The notes under the pieces were generated by a model, which saw only the letters and a program-made list of their open reading frames with translations, had not been told where the DNA came from and did not search any database. Position numbers and translations under genes: made by a program. Source: Bacteroidota bacterium (GTDB lineage Bacteria > Bacteroidota > Bacteroidia > Chitinophagales > Chitinophagaceae). Taken from it: a stretch of 64,000 nucleotides of DNA. The stretch lies in assembly GCA_005882315.1 (NCBI GenBank), contig VBAR01000004.1, positions 1-64,000 on the forward strand, read 5' to 3'. The number at the start of each line of letters is the position of its first letter. Position 1 is the stretch's first letter. Shown one piece after another: positions 15,991 to 23,668 of the stretch.

Positions 15991-17717
15991 GCCACAATTC
16001 CTTTTGGCACTGATTCAACCAGGCGGCGGGTATAATCGGATTGTGGATTTGTATAAACAGCTTCAGCAGTTCCGCTTTCTTCGATCTTTCCTTTGTACAT
16101 CACCAGTATACGATCACTCATATAGCGTACAATGGAAAGATCATGTGAAATAAAAATGATAGTATAGTCAAATTTGCTTTTCAAATCATTTAGCAAGTTC
16201 AATACTTGGGCCTGTACAGATACATCTAATGCAGAAACAGATTCATCACAAACAATAAAAGATGGATTGAGAGCTAAAGCTCTTGCTATTACGATCCGTT
16301 GTCGTTGCCCACCGCTGAATTCATGCGGGTAACGATTGAAAAACCTTGCATCGAGATTTACACTTTCAAGCAACTCAACAGCTTTATCCTTTCTTTCTTT
16401 GTCAGTTTTAAGTATCGAATGAACTTTCATAGGCTCTGTGATCGCTGAGCCAATTGAAATGCGTGGATTAAGCGAAGAATAAGGATCCTGGAAAACGATC
16501 TGCATTTCTTTGCGTACATTCTTTAAATCAGTTGATGGAATAGTTGTAAGCTCCTGCTGGTTGAAAATTATTTTGCCTGAAGTAGGTTCTATTAAACGTA
16601 GCAATGTTCTGCCTAATGTTGTTTTTCCACAACCGCTTTCTCCTACAAGACCCAGGGTTTCTCCTTTGTACACTTCGAAACTCACATCATCAACTGCTTT
16701 TACATATTCAAGTGTTTTTCCAAGAAAAGTTTTTTTAGAAGGGAAGTAAACGGAAAGGTTCTGTACTTGCAGAAGTATTTTGTTTTGTGATTGGGATATT
16801 AGGGTATTGGGATATTTGGTTTCTATATTCGAAATTCCTTGTTCCTTGTTCGTTATTCTTCCAGTAGTATTCTTTTCATCCAGGAAATCACTCACTACAG
16901 GTAGCCGTTCTCCTTTTTTATGCAAAACCGGTCTGCAGGCAATTAATCCCTTTGTATAAGGATGTACAGCATTCGTGAAAATTTCTTTTACAGAATTCTG
17001 TTCAACAATTTCTCCTTTGTACATGATTACAGCACGGTCGGCTATTTCGGCTACGACACCCAAATCATGAGTAATAAAAATTACTCCCATTCCTGTTTGC
17101 TGTTGCAGTTCTTTTATTAATTCAAGAATGGTTCTTTGTACAGTTACATCCAATGCAGTGGTTGGCTCATCACATATCAATAGGGCAGGTTCGCAGCAAA
17201 GGGCCATTGCTATCATTACCCTTTGTTTTTGCCCGCCACTAAGCTGATGCGGATAACGATTAAAGATAGATCCTGGTGAAGGCAGTTTTACTTTGCTGAA
17301 CCATTCAATTGTTTTTTGCTTTGCTTCTGTTGCTGAAATTTTTCTGTGTTGTAGCAAAGCTTCCATTACCTGGTTGCCGCAGGTGAGTACCGGGTTCAAT
17401 GATGTCATCGGTTCCTGGAAGATCATCGAGATCTTATCGCCACGGATTTTTTGCAGATCTTTTTTGCTGAGTTGTAAAAGGTTTTTTGTTTCAGTTTCAC
17501 TAAACAAAATTTCACCTGAACTGTATTTTGCCGGCGGAATTGGCAATAATTGAAGAATAGAAAGCGAGGTGACTGATTTTCCTGAGCCTGATTCGCCAAC
17601 CAGCGCCACGATCTCATTTTTGTTTACTTCAAATGAAATATTTTTAACAGCATGTGTCGTTTCATTTTCTGCAATGAAATCAACAGAGAGGTTTTTTATT
17701 TGAAGTAATGGGGTCAT
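15987..17717 (-). CDS. Fused double ATPase of a peptide/nickel-type ABC transporter
   Basis: 576 residues containing two complete ABC ATPase domains, like a DppD-DppF or YejF/GsiA-type fusion. Domain 1 (about 1-270) has Walker A GESGSGKS and signature LSGGQKQRV. Domain 2 (about 315-576) has Walker A GESGCGKTT and signature FSGGQRQRI. Both have C-terminal oligopeptide-transporter extensions (HPYTKGLIACRP and SDYTRRLVESVP). It powers uptake of oligopeptides through permeases that are not in this window; a family-5 binding lipoprotein is encoded at 56.7 kb. The interdomain linker, residues about 287-310, is encoded by a degenerate 7-bp tandem array, suggesting an in-frame repeat insertion. Confidence 0.93.
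   Translation of the reverse strand: MTPLLQIKNLSVDFIAENETTHAVKNISFEVNKNEIVALVGESGSGKSVTSLSILQLLPIPPAKYSSGEILFSETETKNLLQLSKKDLQKIRGDKISMIFQEPMTSLNPVLTCGNQVMEALLQHRKISATEAKQKTIEWFSKVKLPSPGSIFNRYPHQLSGGQKQRVMIAMALCCEPALLICDEPTTALDVTVQRTILELIKELQQQTGMGVIFITHDLGVVAEIADRAVIMYKGEIVEQNSVKEIFTNAVHPYTKGLIACRPVLHKKGERLPVVSDFLDEKNTTGRITNKEQGISNIETKYPNTLISQSQNKILLQVQNLSVYFPSKKTFLGKTLEYVKAVDDVSFEVYKGETLGLVGESGCGKTTLGRTLLRLIEPTSGKIIFNQQELTTIPSTDLKNVRKEMQIVFQDPYSSLNPRISIGSAITEPMKVHSILKTDKERKDKAVELLESVNLDARFFNRYPHEFSGGQRQRIVIARALALNPSFIVCDESVSALDVSVQAQVLNLLNDLKSKFDYTIIFISHDLSIVRYMSDRILVMYKGKIEESGTAEAVYTNPQSDYTRRLVESVPKGIVA
16788..16857 (-). repeat. Ten degenerate heptamers inside the ABC ATPase linker
   Basis: On the plus strand the segment divides into 7-mers TGATTGG, GATATTA, GGGTATT, GGGATAT, TTGGTTT, CTATATT, CGAAATT, CCTTGTT, CCTTGTT, CGTTATT. 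The last eight mostly end in TT. The units resemble arrays at 22001-22030 and 53357-53405. Confidence 0.65.
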
Positions 17718-17737
17718 TTATTGTATTCTATTTCATA

Positions 17738-17909
17738 ATCCCGAAGGGATGTTATTTATATAGAATTAAAATATTATGAACGAATTTATCTCAAAACCCC
17801 GAAGGGGTGATATTAGTTTGATGTCCTTATTTATATGCCACCCCTTCGGGGTTGGTAATTTAGATATTGCTGTCATTTCGGGGCTATATTAATGGTATCC
17901 CTTCGGGAT
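17738..17909. repeat. Mirrored cluster of four REP-like palindromes
   Basis: ATCCCGAAGGGAT (17738-17750), ACCCCGAAGGGGT (17796-17808), ACCCCTTCGGGGT (17840-17852), ATCCCTTCGGGAT (17897-17909). The outer pair are reverse complements of each other, as are the inner pair. The spacings are 45 and 44 nt, so the block is symmetric about 17824. A partial copy ATTTCGGGG lies near 17876. It sits immediately 3' of a RAYT-like transposase gene, the expected partner of REP/BIME sequences. This fills the gap between the ABC ATPase and the transposase. Confidence 0.85.
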
Positions 17910-17930
17910 TTATTCAGGTGATTTTAAATA

Positions 17931-18392
17931 TTAATCATAAAACTCAAACAAATATTTCTCATCAAACGAAATGTTGAACTTCTTTAGTAACAATAAATAC
18001 TCCTGCCTGAATGTTCTGATTTCATGTTTCTTTTTCTGGTCACGGATATAATCGATTACTTTCCCATAGTTGGATTCAGAATAAGAGAATACACCATAAC
18101 CTTCCTGCCAGGAAAATTTCTTTTTTAGCCAACCCTTCTCATTTATGAAATTGGTTGAATTATTTTTTATATCACGAACTAAATCGGAAATGCGCATCAC
18201 CGGTTTTATTCCTGCCAATATATGAATATGATCTGGCATGCCATTTACTGCCAATGGTTTCTGTTCTTTACCTTTTATGATGCCTGCGATATACTTGTAA
18301 AGCTCAGTTTCAAACTCGGGGCGAATAAGGTTTTCCCTGCCTTTAACTGCAAATACATATTGTACATAAAGCTGTGAAAAGGTTCCAGCCAT
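17931..18392 (-). CDS. REP-associated (RAYT-like) Y1 transposase
   Basis: 153 residues of the IS200/IS605 Y1 transposase superfamily (Y1_Tnp). The HUH motif is in MPDHIHILAG (H-I-H), the catalytic tyrosine is likely the Y of VIDYIRDQ, and the WQEGYGVFSYSESN and TFRQEYLLLL segments are typical of the Bacteroidota group. Start ATG 18392 (MAGTFSQLYVQYVFAVK) matches the family; a longer frame upstream is not supported. No TnpB and no IS ends are visible. The presence of mirrored CCCGAAGGG palindromes just downstream argues for a domesticated or REP-mobilising RAYT rather than an ordinary IS. Catalytic residues look intact. Confidence 0.88.
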   Translation of the reverse strand: MAGTFSQLYVQYVFAVKGRENLIRPEFETELYKYIAGIIKGKEQKPLAVNGMPDHIHILAGIKPVMRISDLVRDIKNNSTNFINEKGWLKKKFSWQEGYGVFSYSESNYGKVIDYIRDQKKKHEIRTFRQEYLLLLKKFNISFDEKYLFEFYD

Positions 18393-18498
18393 GATTGATG
18401 GTTTTAGATGTTTGGAGTATATATTCAGTAGCGATATGAACGTACAAGAGTGCGACGCAACGTAAGACCAATAGTAATAACAATGCTGATTACACAAA

Positions 18499-19269
18499 TC
18501 AAAACTTCAAATGTCTTACAGTCATTCCATCATTCATCAATTGTTTCAATGAGTCGATGCCAATCTTTAAATGTGTCTGAACAAATTTTGCTGTCACCTT
18601 TGTATCACTGGCTTCTGTTTTCACACCTTCGGGTATCATAGGTTGGTCACTTACAAGCAGCAATGCACCCGTTGGTATTTTATTATAAAAACCGACAGTA
18701 AATATGGTTGCAGTTTCCATATCAATTGCATAAGCCCTTATTTTTTGTAAATACTCTTTGAAGACCTCATCATGTTCCCATACACGACGGTTAGTTGTGT
18801 ACACCGTGCCCGTCCAGTAATCAACTTCGTAATCACGAATGGTTGTGGAAACAGCTTTTTGTAATGCGAATGCTGGCAGCGCCGGTACTTCCGGAGGAAA
18901 ATAATCATTGCTGGTACCTTCGCCTCGTATTGCAGCAATAGGAAGTATCAGGTCACCGAGCTTGTTTCTTCTTTTTAATCCACCGCATTTGCCAAGAAAC
19001 AAAGCGGCTTTTGGAGTAATGGCAGAAAGGAGGTCCATTACCGTTGCTGCAGTAGGGCTACCCATACCGAAATTGATAATGGAAATATTATTCGCTGTTG
19101 CACATTGCATCGGTCTGCCGGCACCAATTATTTTCACTTTATTCCATTTCGCAAACAGGTCAACATAATTGCTGAAATTGGTAAGCAATATATACTCACC
19201 AAAACTTTCGAGCTTTGCACCGGTATAACGGGGCAGCCAGTTCTTTACTATTTCATCTTTTGTTTTCAT
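18499..19269 (-). CDS. AMP nucleosidase (Bacteroidota type)
   Basis: 256 residues. Members hydrolyse AMP to adenine and ribose 5-phosphate and belong to the nucleoside phosphorylase/MTAN fold. Segments seen: KVKIIGAGRPMQCATANNIS, NFGMGSPTAATVMDLL, ALFLGKCGGL, and the nucleoside-binding AIDMETATIFTVGF with the catalytic-region LLVSDQPM. It lacks the regulatory N-terminal domain of the enterobacterial Amn, hence the shorter length. Start ATG 19269 (MKTKDEIVKNWLPRY) is preferred because AAAGGAG lies 6 nt upstream. A near-match -7 box TAAATTCG lies just before it. Divergent from the HSDR_N-like gene with a 43-nt intergenic region. Confidence 0.88.
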   Translation of the reverse strand: MKTKDEIVKNWLPRYTGAKLESFGEYILLTNFSNYVDLFAKWNKVKIIGAGRPMQCATANNISIINFGMGSPTAATVMDLLSAITPKAALFLGKCGGLKRRNKLGDLILPIAAIRGEGTSNDYFPPEVPALPAFALQKAVSTTIRDYEVDYWTGTVYTTNRRVWEHDEVFKEYLQKIRAYAIDMETATIFTVGFYNKIPTGALLLVSDQPMIPEGVKTEASDTKVTAKFVQTHLKIGIDSLKQLMNDGMTVRHLKF

Positions 19270-19300
19270 ATGAACTCCTTTCATTGCGAATTTAATCAAT

Positions 19301-19308
19301 TAGTTTTG
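19301..19308 (+). promoter_or_regulatory. -7 promoter box (TAGTTTTG), near-leaderless
   Basis: Exact TAnnTTTG match ending 4 nt before ATG 19313, so transcription would begin at or very near the start codon. Confidence 0.5.
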
Positions 19309-19312
19309 AAGA

Positions 19313-19750
19313 ATGATTGTAATAAATTACCCCGAACCTGGTTTTACAATTAAAGAAGAGAAAGGGAAAGAAGTAATATTTGATCTACTCCGCCGCAAAT
19401 GGGTGCCACTTACACCCGAAGAATGGGTGCGGCAAAATTTTATTCAGTTTCTTATTAAGACTCATCAATATCCGGCAACATTGATCGCTATCGAGAAAGA
19501 AATACAATTGGGTGAACTTAAAAAACGATTTGATATTCTTGTTTATGACAGACAACATCAACCATGGATGATGGTAGAATGCAAAGCATCATCAGTTACA
19601 TTAGAGGAAAAAGTTTTTGAACAGTTACTAAGATACAACCAGGCTGTTCCTGTTTCATATATGCTAATTACCAATGGGAGTTACACTTATGGTTGGCAAA
19701 AAAAAGGCATTGAATTGATAGGTATCGATTCAATGCCTGTAATGAGCTGA
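19313..19750 (+). CDS. Stand-alone HSDR_N-like PD-(D/E)XK nuclease-fold protein
   Basis: 145 residues resembling the N-terminal domain of type I restriction subunit R (HSDR_N_2). The nuclease core is visible: KKRFDILVYD with the metal-binding Asp, then WMMVECKASS with the E-x-K pair, and a QLLRYNQ segment that matches the Q-x-x-x-Y motif of the type I R-subunit family. No helicase, specificity or methylase gene is near, so this is not a restriction system. Such solitary domains are common in Bacteroidota and their function is not known to me. Its promoter box is only 4 nt from the ATG. Confidence 0.78.
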   Translation: MIVINYPEPGFTIKEEKGKEVIFDLLRRKWVPLTPEEWVRQNFIQFLIKTHQYPATLIAIEKEIQLGELKKRFDILVYDRQHQPWMMVECKASSVTLEEKVFEQLLRYNQAVPVSYMLITNGSYTYGWQKKGIELIGIDSMPVMS

Positions 19751-19759
19751 TAAATTACT

Positions 19760-20536
19760 TTATTGTGAATTCGGAGCTTTGAATCTTTTTACATCAACCA
19801 GTTGGAGATCAAAAACAAGTACTGCGCCGCCGGGAATCGTTGGTTCTCTTCCATAAATACCATAGCCGAGTTGATAAGGGACATAAAATTTATAACGACT
19901 ACCAATGCTCATCAGTTGCAATCCTTCTGTCCAACCTGTAACAACCTGGGTCATTGGGTATACCAAAGGTTCACCGCGGTTATAAGAGTTGTCAAATTCA
20001 ACTCCATTTATTAAAGTGCCACGGTAATGAACAACAAATGTATCAGCCGGTACCGGTTTGTAACCCGTAGTATCTTTTATTATTTCATATTGCAAACCGC
20101 TTGCTGTTACTTTTACGCCGGGTCTCATTTTGTTCGCTGCTAAAAATTTTTCACCCTCTGCTACGGTTACCTGTGATTTTTGCGCCTGCAGCATATTCAT
20201 CAATGTATTCATGATGTTGTTGGCAGTATTGTCATCAAATGCTGCTTTGTTACCTTTCATTACATCGTCACATCCTTTTATGATCATGGCTGAGTTAAGG
20301 TTCACAACACCCTGTTGTTTGTAAAAATTTGCCACACTCATACCAATTGCATAGCTGGCTGAATCCAGGATATTTTTCATTGCCGGAGCCGCGGCTGCGG
20401 GTTTGGCAGTAGGCTTTGTGGCCGGCTTCGTTACCGGTTTTGTAGTAGTGGACTTTGTGGCTGGTTTAGTGCCTGTTTGCGCAAACACAGTTGATACACT
20501 TACCAAAACAGCCAATATTAAAACTGATCTTTTCAT
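19760..20536 (-). CDS. Exported FKBP-type peptidyl-prolyl isomerase
   Basis: 258 residues. MKRSVLILAVLVSVSTVFAQ is a signal peptide (a longer frame to 20596 is not needed). A low-complexity linker of K-P-x-T/A-K units follows (about residues 25-50), then an FKBP_N dimerisation-like helical domain (NILDSASYAIGMSVANFYK...), then the FKBP domain with VHYRGTLINGVEFDNSY, VIPGWTEGLQLM-type loop (here VVTGWTEGLQLM) and YGIYGREPTIPGGAVLVFDLQLVDV. It catalyses cis/trans prolyl isomerisation and probably assists folding in the periplasm. Promoter box 17 nt upstream. Confidence 0.93.
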   Translation of the reverse strand: MKRSVLILAVLVSVSTVFAQTGTKPATKSTTTKPVTKPATKPTAKPAAAAPAMKNILDSASYAIGMSVANFYKQQGVVNLNSAMIIKGCDDVMKGNKAAFDDNTANNIMNTLMNMLQAQKSQVTVAEGEKFLAANKMRPGVKVTASGLQYEIIKDTTGYKPVPADTFVVHYRGTLINGVEFDNSYNRGEPLVYPMTQVVTGWTEGLQLMSIGSRYKFYVPYQLGYGIYGREPTIPGGAVLVFDLQLVDVKRFKAPNSQ

Positions 20537-20553
20537 ATTTAAAATTTGAGCAG

Positions 20554-20561
20554 CAAAAATA
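20554..20561 (-). promoter_or_regulatory. -7 promoter box (TATTTTTG) for the FKBP gene
   Basis: Plus strand CAAAAATA, exact TAnnTTTG on the minus strand, 17 nt before the ATG. The context CCCTATTTTTGC is identical to the box at 41941-41948. Confidence 0.6.
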
Positions 20562-20600
20562 GGGGATGAGGGCCTAATGATTGCACCGGAAATCATTTAT

Positions 20601-21992
20601 TTAACCTTCTGTAATGATAGTTTCGCTTTCAAAATGGATGACCTTATTGGGATACCTGGCTGCATATCCCAATACGATATTGCGGATGAACTGGTTCTCC
20701 CTGTATAATTTGATAAGGTCCTTTATTGTACCCGGGTCAGTAACCTGAATTTCAGAGGAAATATATCCCATGCCTTTAAAGCTGCCATGTTCCACCAATA
20801 TGCAACTTTTTTCTTCATGATGCAGCCCCTCATCAACAATAATAAATGAAGATTGATTACGTAGAGAGTCTAATGCTTTTTTTACCCGCTTGTTATATTT
20901 TTCTGCCGATTCTGATTTTTCGCAGGCACCATAGCAGGTTTCATCTTTCAATCCTTCACAAGCAATATTATTTGCCTGCATAAAACAGATTTTGGGACAA
21001 AGATTATATTCTTTGATCAGCTTGCGGATAATAGCATGACCATCCACGAGATAATGAAAAGTGTGATGCGGGTGAAGATTCTTTTTATTTTTTTCGATCG
21101 CTATACGCTGATACCCGTTCTGGTCTTCAAAACTGAAAATGCCATACACATCTTCCCATCTCTTTTGCGAGTAGTTATAAATGGGCCAGAGTTTTTTTAT
21201 TTCTGTTGATTCAAGAATATGTGCCATCAGTTCTGTAGCCGTTGGTTGAAAACTGATAGAATGTGTATGCTTAATGAAATTCTGTTTTTGCCGGCCCTGC
21301 ATATCACCGGAAAAATGACTGCTGATCCTGCTGCGGATATTTCTTGCCTTACCAACATAAATTATTTTTCCTTTTTCATTATGGAAATAATAAACGCCGG
21401 GTGTTGTAGGTAATTGTTCAAAATCTTTTTTTGGAACATTCGGTGGCAGGTGCTGTTCTTTTGAATTGCGTTGCAAACTTTTTTCAATATGATTTTCTGT
21501 ATCACGCTGCACCATCAGGTGAAATAAATGTGCAGTAGCTTCTGCATCACCGGTTGCACGGTGACGGGCATTGTTGAGAATACCCATTGAGTTACAGAAA
21601 TTGCCTAAACTATAAGAAGAAAGACCGGGCAGTATCTTACGCCCCAGTCTTACAGTACATAATTTTTTTGTGTTGAAGGAAAATCCATTTGCTTCGAGAT
21701 GTGATTTTACAAATGAGTAATCAAAGTTTACATTATGGGCTATAAAAATTTTATCCTGCAATAGTTTGTAGATCTTCTTTGCTACTTTTTCGAAAGCCGG
21801 TGCTTTTGCTACCATTTCATTGGTAATACCGGTCATCGTTTGAATATAATGCGGAATGGGTTGATTAGGATTTATAAGCGTTGAAAAACTATCGGTAATG
21901 CGTTCACCATCTGAAATGAAGATTGCAATTTCAGTAATGCCGTTTGCTGCTGCATAGGAGCCGGTTGTTTCTATGTCGACTATTGCGTACAT
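20601..21992 (-). CDS. DEDDh exonuclease fused to GIY-YIG domain
   Basis: 463 residues. The N-terminal domain (about 1-165) is an epsilon-type 3'-5' exonuclease: MYAIVDIETTGSYAA (ExoI, D-x-E), IAHNVNFDYSFVKSHL (ExoII), and RHRATGDAEATAHLF (ExoIII, H-x4-D). About residues 195-275 form a GIY-YIG nuclease domain like UvrC N-terminus: GVYYFHNEKGKIIYVGKA followed by NIRSRISSHF. The C-terminal part resembles the UvrC/Cho accessory region with cysteines in CPKICFMQ and DETCYGACEKSE. Known Bacteroidota fusion, likely in DNA repair. Start ATG 21992 (MYAIVD) replaces a longer frame whose upstream part is a repeat array. Confidence 0.9.
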   Translation of the reverse strand: MYAIVDIETTGSYAAANGITEIAIFISDGERITDSFSTLINPNQPIPHYIQTMTGITNEMVAKAPAFEKVAKKIYKLLQDKIFIAHNVNFDYSFVKSHLEANGFSFNTKKLCTVRLGRKILPGLSSYSLGNFCNSMGILNNARHRATGDAEATAHLFHLMVQRDTENHIEKSLQRNSKEQHLPPNVPKKDFEQLPTTPGVYYFHNEKGKIIYVGKARNIRSRISSHFSGDMQGRQKQNFIKHTHSISFQPTATELMAHILESTEIKKLWPIYNYSQKRWEDVYGIFSFEDQNGYQRIAIEKNKKNLHPHHTFHYLVDGHAIIRKLIKEYNLCPKICFMQANNIACEGLKDETCYGACEKSESAEKYNKRVKKALDSLRNQSSFIIVDEGLHHEEKSCILVEHGSFKGMGYISSEIQVTDPGTIKDLIKLYRENQFIRNIVLGYAARYPNKVIHFESETIITEG

Positions 21993-22000
21993 GGAGTATT

Positions 22001-22030
22001 TGATATTGGGATATTGGATATTATGATATT
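22001..22030. repeat. Degenerate GATATT tandem array, 7/8-bp period
   Basis: TGATATT, GGGATATT, GGATATT, ATGATATT repeat with alternating 7- and 8-bp spacing, upstream of the exonuclease/GIY-YIG gene. Confidence 0.6.
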
Positions 22031-22034
22031 GAGC

Positions 22035-22069
22035 CACTATTCACCACTCACAACTCACCATTCACAATC
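22035..22069. repeat. Degenerate heptamer array (CACNAYT)x5
   Basis: CACTATT, CACCACT, CACAACT, CACCATT, CACAATC in exact 7-bp register in the 112-bp divergent gap between the exonuclease/GIY-YIG gene and the RlmK-like gene. Confidence 0.75.
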
Positions 22070-22104
22070 CTTATCTTGTGGCGAAATTCTAAGTTCGCAA
22101 ATTT

Positions 22105-23061
22105 ATGGCAGTGCAGGAAGAGAAATTACAGATGTTTCGTAACCGGCTTATGAAAGTATTCCGTCACCTGAATAAACAGGCTAAACGGCTGGGTGTTTCC
22201 TGCTGGCGGGTGTACGACCATGATCTGCCGGAATTTCCTTTTTGCATAGAGATCTATGGCGAATGTCTTTATGTTGCTGAATATAAACGCCGCCATGGAA
22301 TGAGTGAAGAGGAGCATGATGGATGGATGGAAGAATGTATTGGAGTGATATGTGAATTATTAGAGTTCCAACGTGAAAAGGTTTACCTGAAACTCCGTCA
22401 ACGGAAGCCGGGGCGACTGGGACAATATCAACGGTTAGAGACTGCTAAAAATGAAATTATTGTTGAAGAGAATGGGTTAAAATTTTATGTAAATCTTTCT
22501 GACTATCTCGATACAGGTTTGTTTTTAGATCACCGGGTAACGAGGCAAATAACAAAAGAAAAATCATCAGGTAAAAAAGTCTTGAACCTGTTTGCCTATA
22601 CAGGTTCATTTTCTGTTTATGCAGGAGCAGGTGGTGCAGATGAAGTAGTAACAGTTGATCTCTCTAATACTTACCTGCGCTGGGCTGAACGGAATATGCA
22701 GTTGAATTGGTTTACGGATGATAAGAAATACAAGTTTATTGCTGCTGATGTAAAGCAATACCTGAAAACTTTATCAGCCGGTTATTTTGATATTATTGTT
22801 TGCGACCCACCAACATTCAGCAACAGTAAAAAAATGGGTACTGATTTTCTGGATATACAACGTGACCATGTTGAAATGATCAATGATTGTCTTGCTTCGA
22901 TGAAACCCGGTGGCATTTTATACTTCAGTAATAATTACCGGAAGTTTGAACTGCATAAGGATAAAATAAAAGCTGCTTCAATAAAAGATATTACAAAGCC
23001 AACTACACCATTTGATTTTGAAGGAAAGTTGGGAAGGGTTTGTTTTGAGGTGGTGAAGTGA
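22105..23061 (+). CDS. RlmK-like rRNA methyltransferase, single-domain
   Basis: 318 residues, class I SAM-dependent methyltransferase. It aligns by eye with the C-terminal (RlmK) half of the bifunctional RlmKL enzyme, which makes m7G2069 in 23S rRNA: FRNRLMKVFRHLNKQAKRLGV with WRVYDHDLPEFPF at the N-terminus (a PUA-like/EEHEE region), SAM motif KVLNLFAYTGSFSVYAG, VDLSNTYLRWAERNM and the catalytic CDPPTFSNSK. The THUMP and m2G2445 (RlmL) parts are missing; in this phylum a separate RlmL-type gene probably covers that job. A near-match -7 box TAAGTTCG (22090-22097) precedes the ATG. Target base is inferred, not shown. Confidence 0.85.
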   Translation: MAVQEEKLQMFRNRLMKVFRHLNKQAKRLGVSCWRVYDHDLPEFPFCIEIYGECLYVAEYKRRHGMSEEEHDGWMEECIGVICELLEFQREKVYLKLRQRKPGRLGQYQRLETAKNEIIVEENGLKFYVNLSDYLDTGLFLDHRVTRQITKEKSSGKKVLNLFAYTGSFSVYAGAGGADEVVTVDLSNTYLRWAERNMQLNWFTDDKKYKFIAADVKQYLKTLSAGYFDIIVCDPPTFSNSKKMGTDFLDIQRDHVEMINDCLASMKPGGILYFSNNYRKFELHKDKIKAASIKDITKPTTPFDFEGKLGRVCFEVVK

Positions 23062-23089
23062 GAATGCTATTTTTAGCTATAAACTTGTT

Positions 23090-23575
23090 CTATCGTTTAT
23101 ATAAGCGTCGAAATAAGTAAACATCTTTTACAAGTACAGTGTCCTGAATATCTGCATTTGTTTTAGCATTTTTATACTGTCGAACCACTAACTTCTTTCC
23201 GTCACTATATGTTTGGATTGTTTTCAAGTCATTCGGCTGAGTTGTTGTGTCAATTGGATAAATTTCAGAGCAAGAATGTATTCCGAGTAAGACTGTGAAT
23301 AGAATTCCGCAAACAACTTTTATCTCAAAAGCAGGTCTAAAAAATAAGATCATGCAATAAACTAGTCCCCAAAAAGACAAATAGGATAGGATGTTATTTG
23401 TAATAACTAAAAAACCAGCCTTAAATGTCCAGTCAGGAAAAACCTGTGCAAATAAAAACTCAATGATTAAAATAATTCCAAAAAGGATTGCAAAACGTAA
23501 CGATATCTTATTGTATTTACTTTTCAAAAAAATGATTGTGTCTTTAGGTTTCACATAACTCTCTAATTTACACAA
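23090..23575 (-). CDS. Hypothetical membrane protein
   Basis: 161 residues with three hydrophobic segments (about 27-45, 52-80 and 85-105) and a soluble polar C-terminus of about 50 residues (from SEIYPIDTTTQPND). One cysteine near the end of the third segment (GIHSCSEIYP). I do not recognise a family. It sits alone between the RlmK-like gene (convergent) and the amidotransferase gene. The base composition is AT-rich compared with neighbours, which would fit a poorly conserved or acquired gene. Function unknown. Confidence 0.6.
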   Translation of the reverse strand: MCKLESYVKPKDTIIFLKSKYNKISLRFAILFGIILIIEFLFAQVFPDWTFKAGFLVITNNILSYLSFWGLVYCMILFFRPAFEIKVVCGILFTVLLGIHSCSEIYPIDTTTQPNDLKTIQTYSDGKKLVVRQYKNAKTNADIQDTVLVKDVYLFRRLYKR

Positions 23576-23596
23576 CTTCTGATATAACTCTCTATT

Positions 23597-23632
23597 GACA
23601 AAAAAGCCCCTGAAATCTCAGAGGCTTTACAA
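23597..23632 (-). terminator. Terminator of the glutamine amidotransferase gene
   Basis: Minus-strand stem AAAGCCTCTGA / TCAGGGGCTTT with one mismatch, followed by a T-run (plus strand ACAAAAAAGCC), 40 nt after the stop codon. Confidence 0.75.
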
Positions 23633-23668
23633 TCTTTTATATTTCAAAAAAATCAATCTATCCAAAAC

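Noticed and set aside
18393-18497. N-terminal extension of the Y1 transposase
   Set aside because: Unlike the family N-terminus, which starts at MAGTFSQLYVQYVFAVK; the extension is probably untranslated.
18620-18640. Another REP copy (CTTCGGG) in the AMP nucleosidase gene
   Set aside because: Lacks the complementary arm and lies in conserved coding sequence.
19313-19750. Type I restriction system
   Set aside because: Only a solitary R-subunit-like N-terminal domain; no helicase, methylase or specificity genes nearby.
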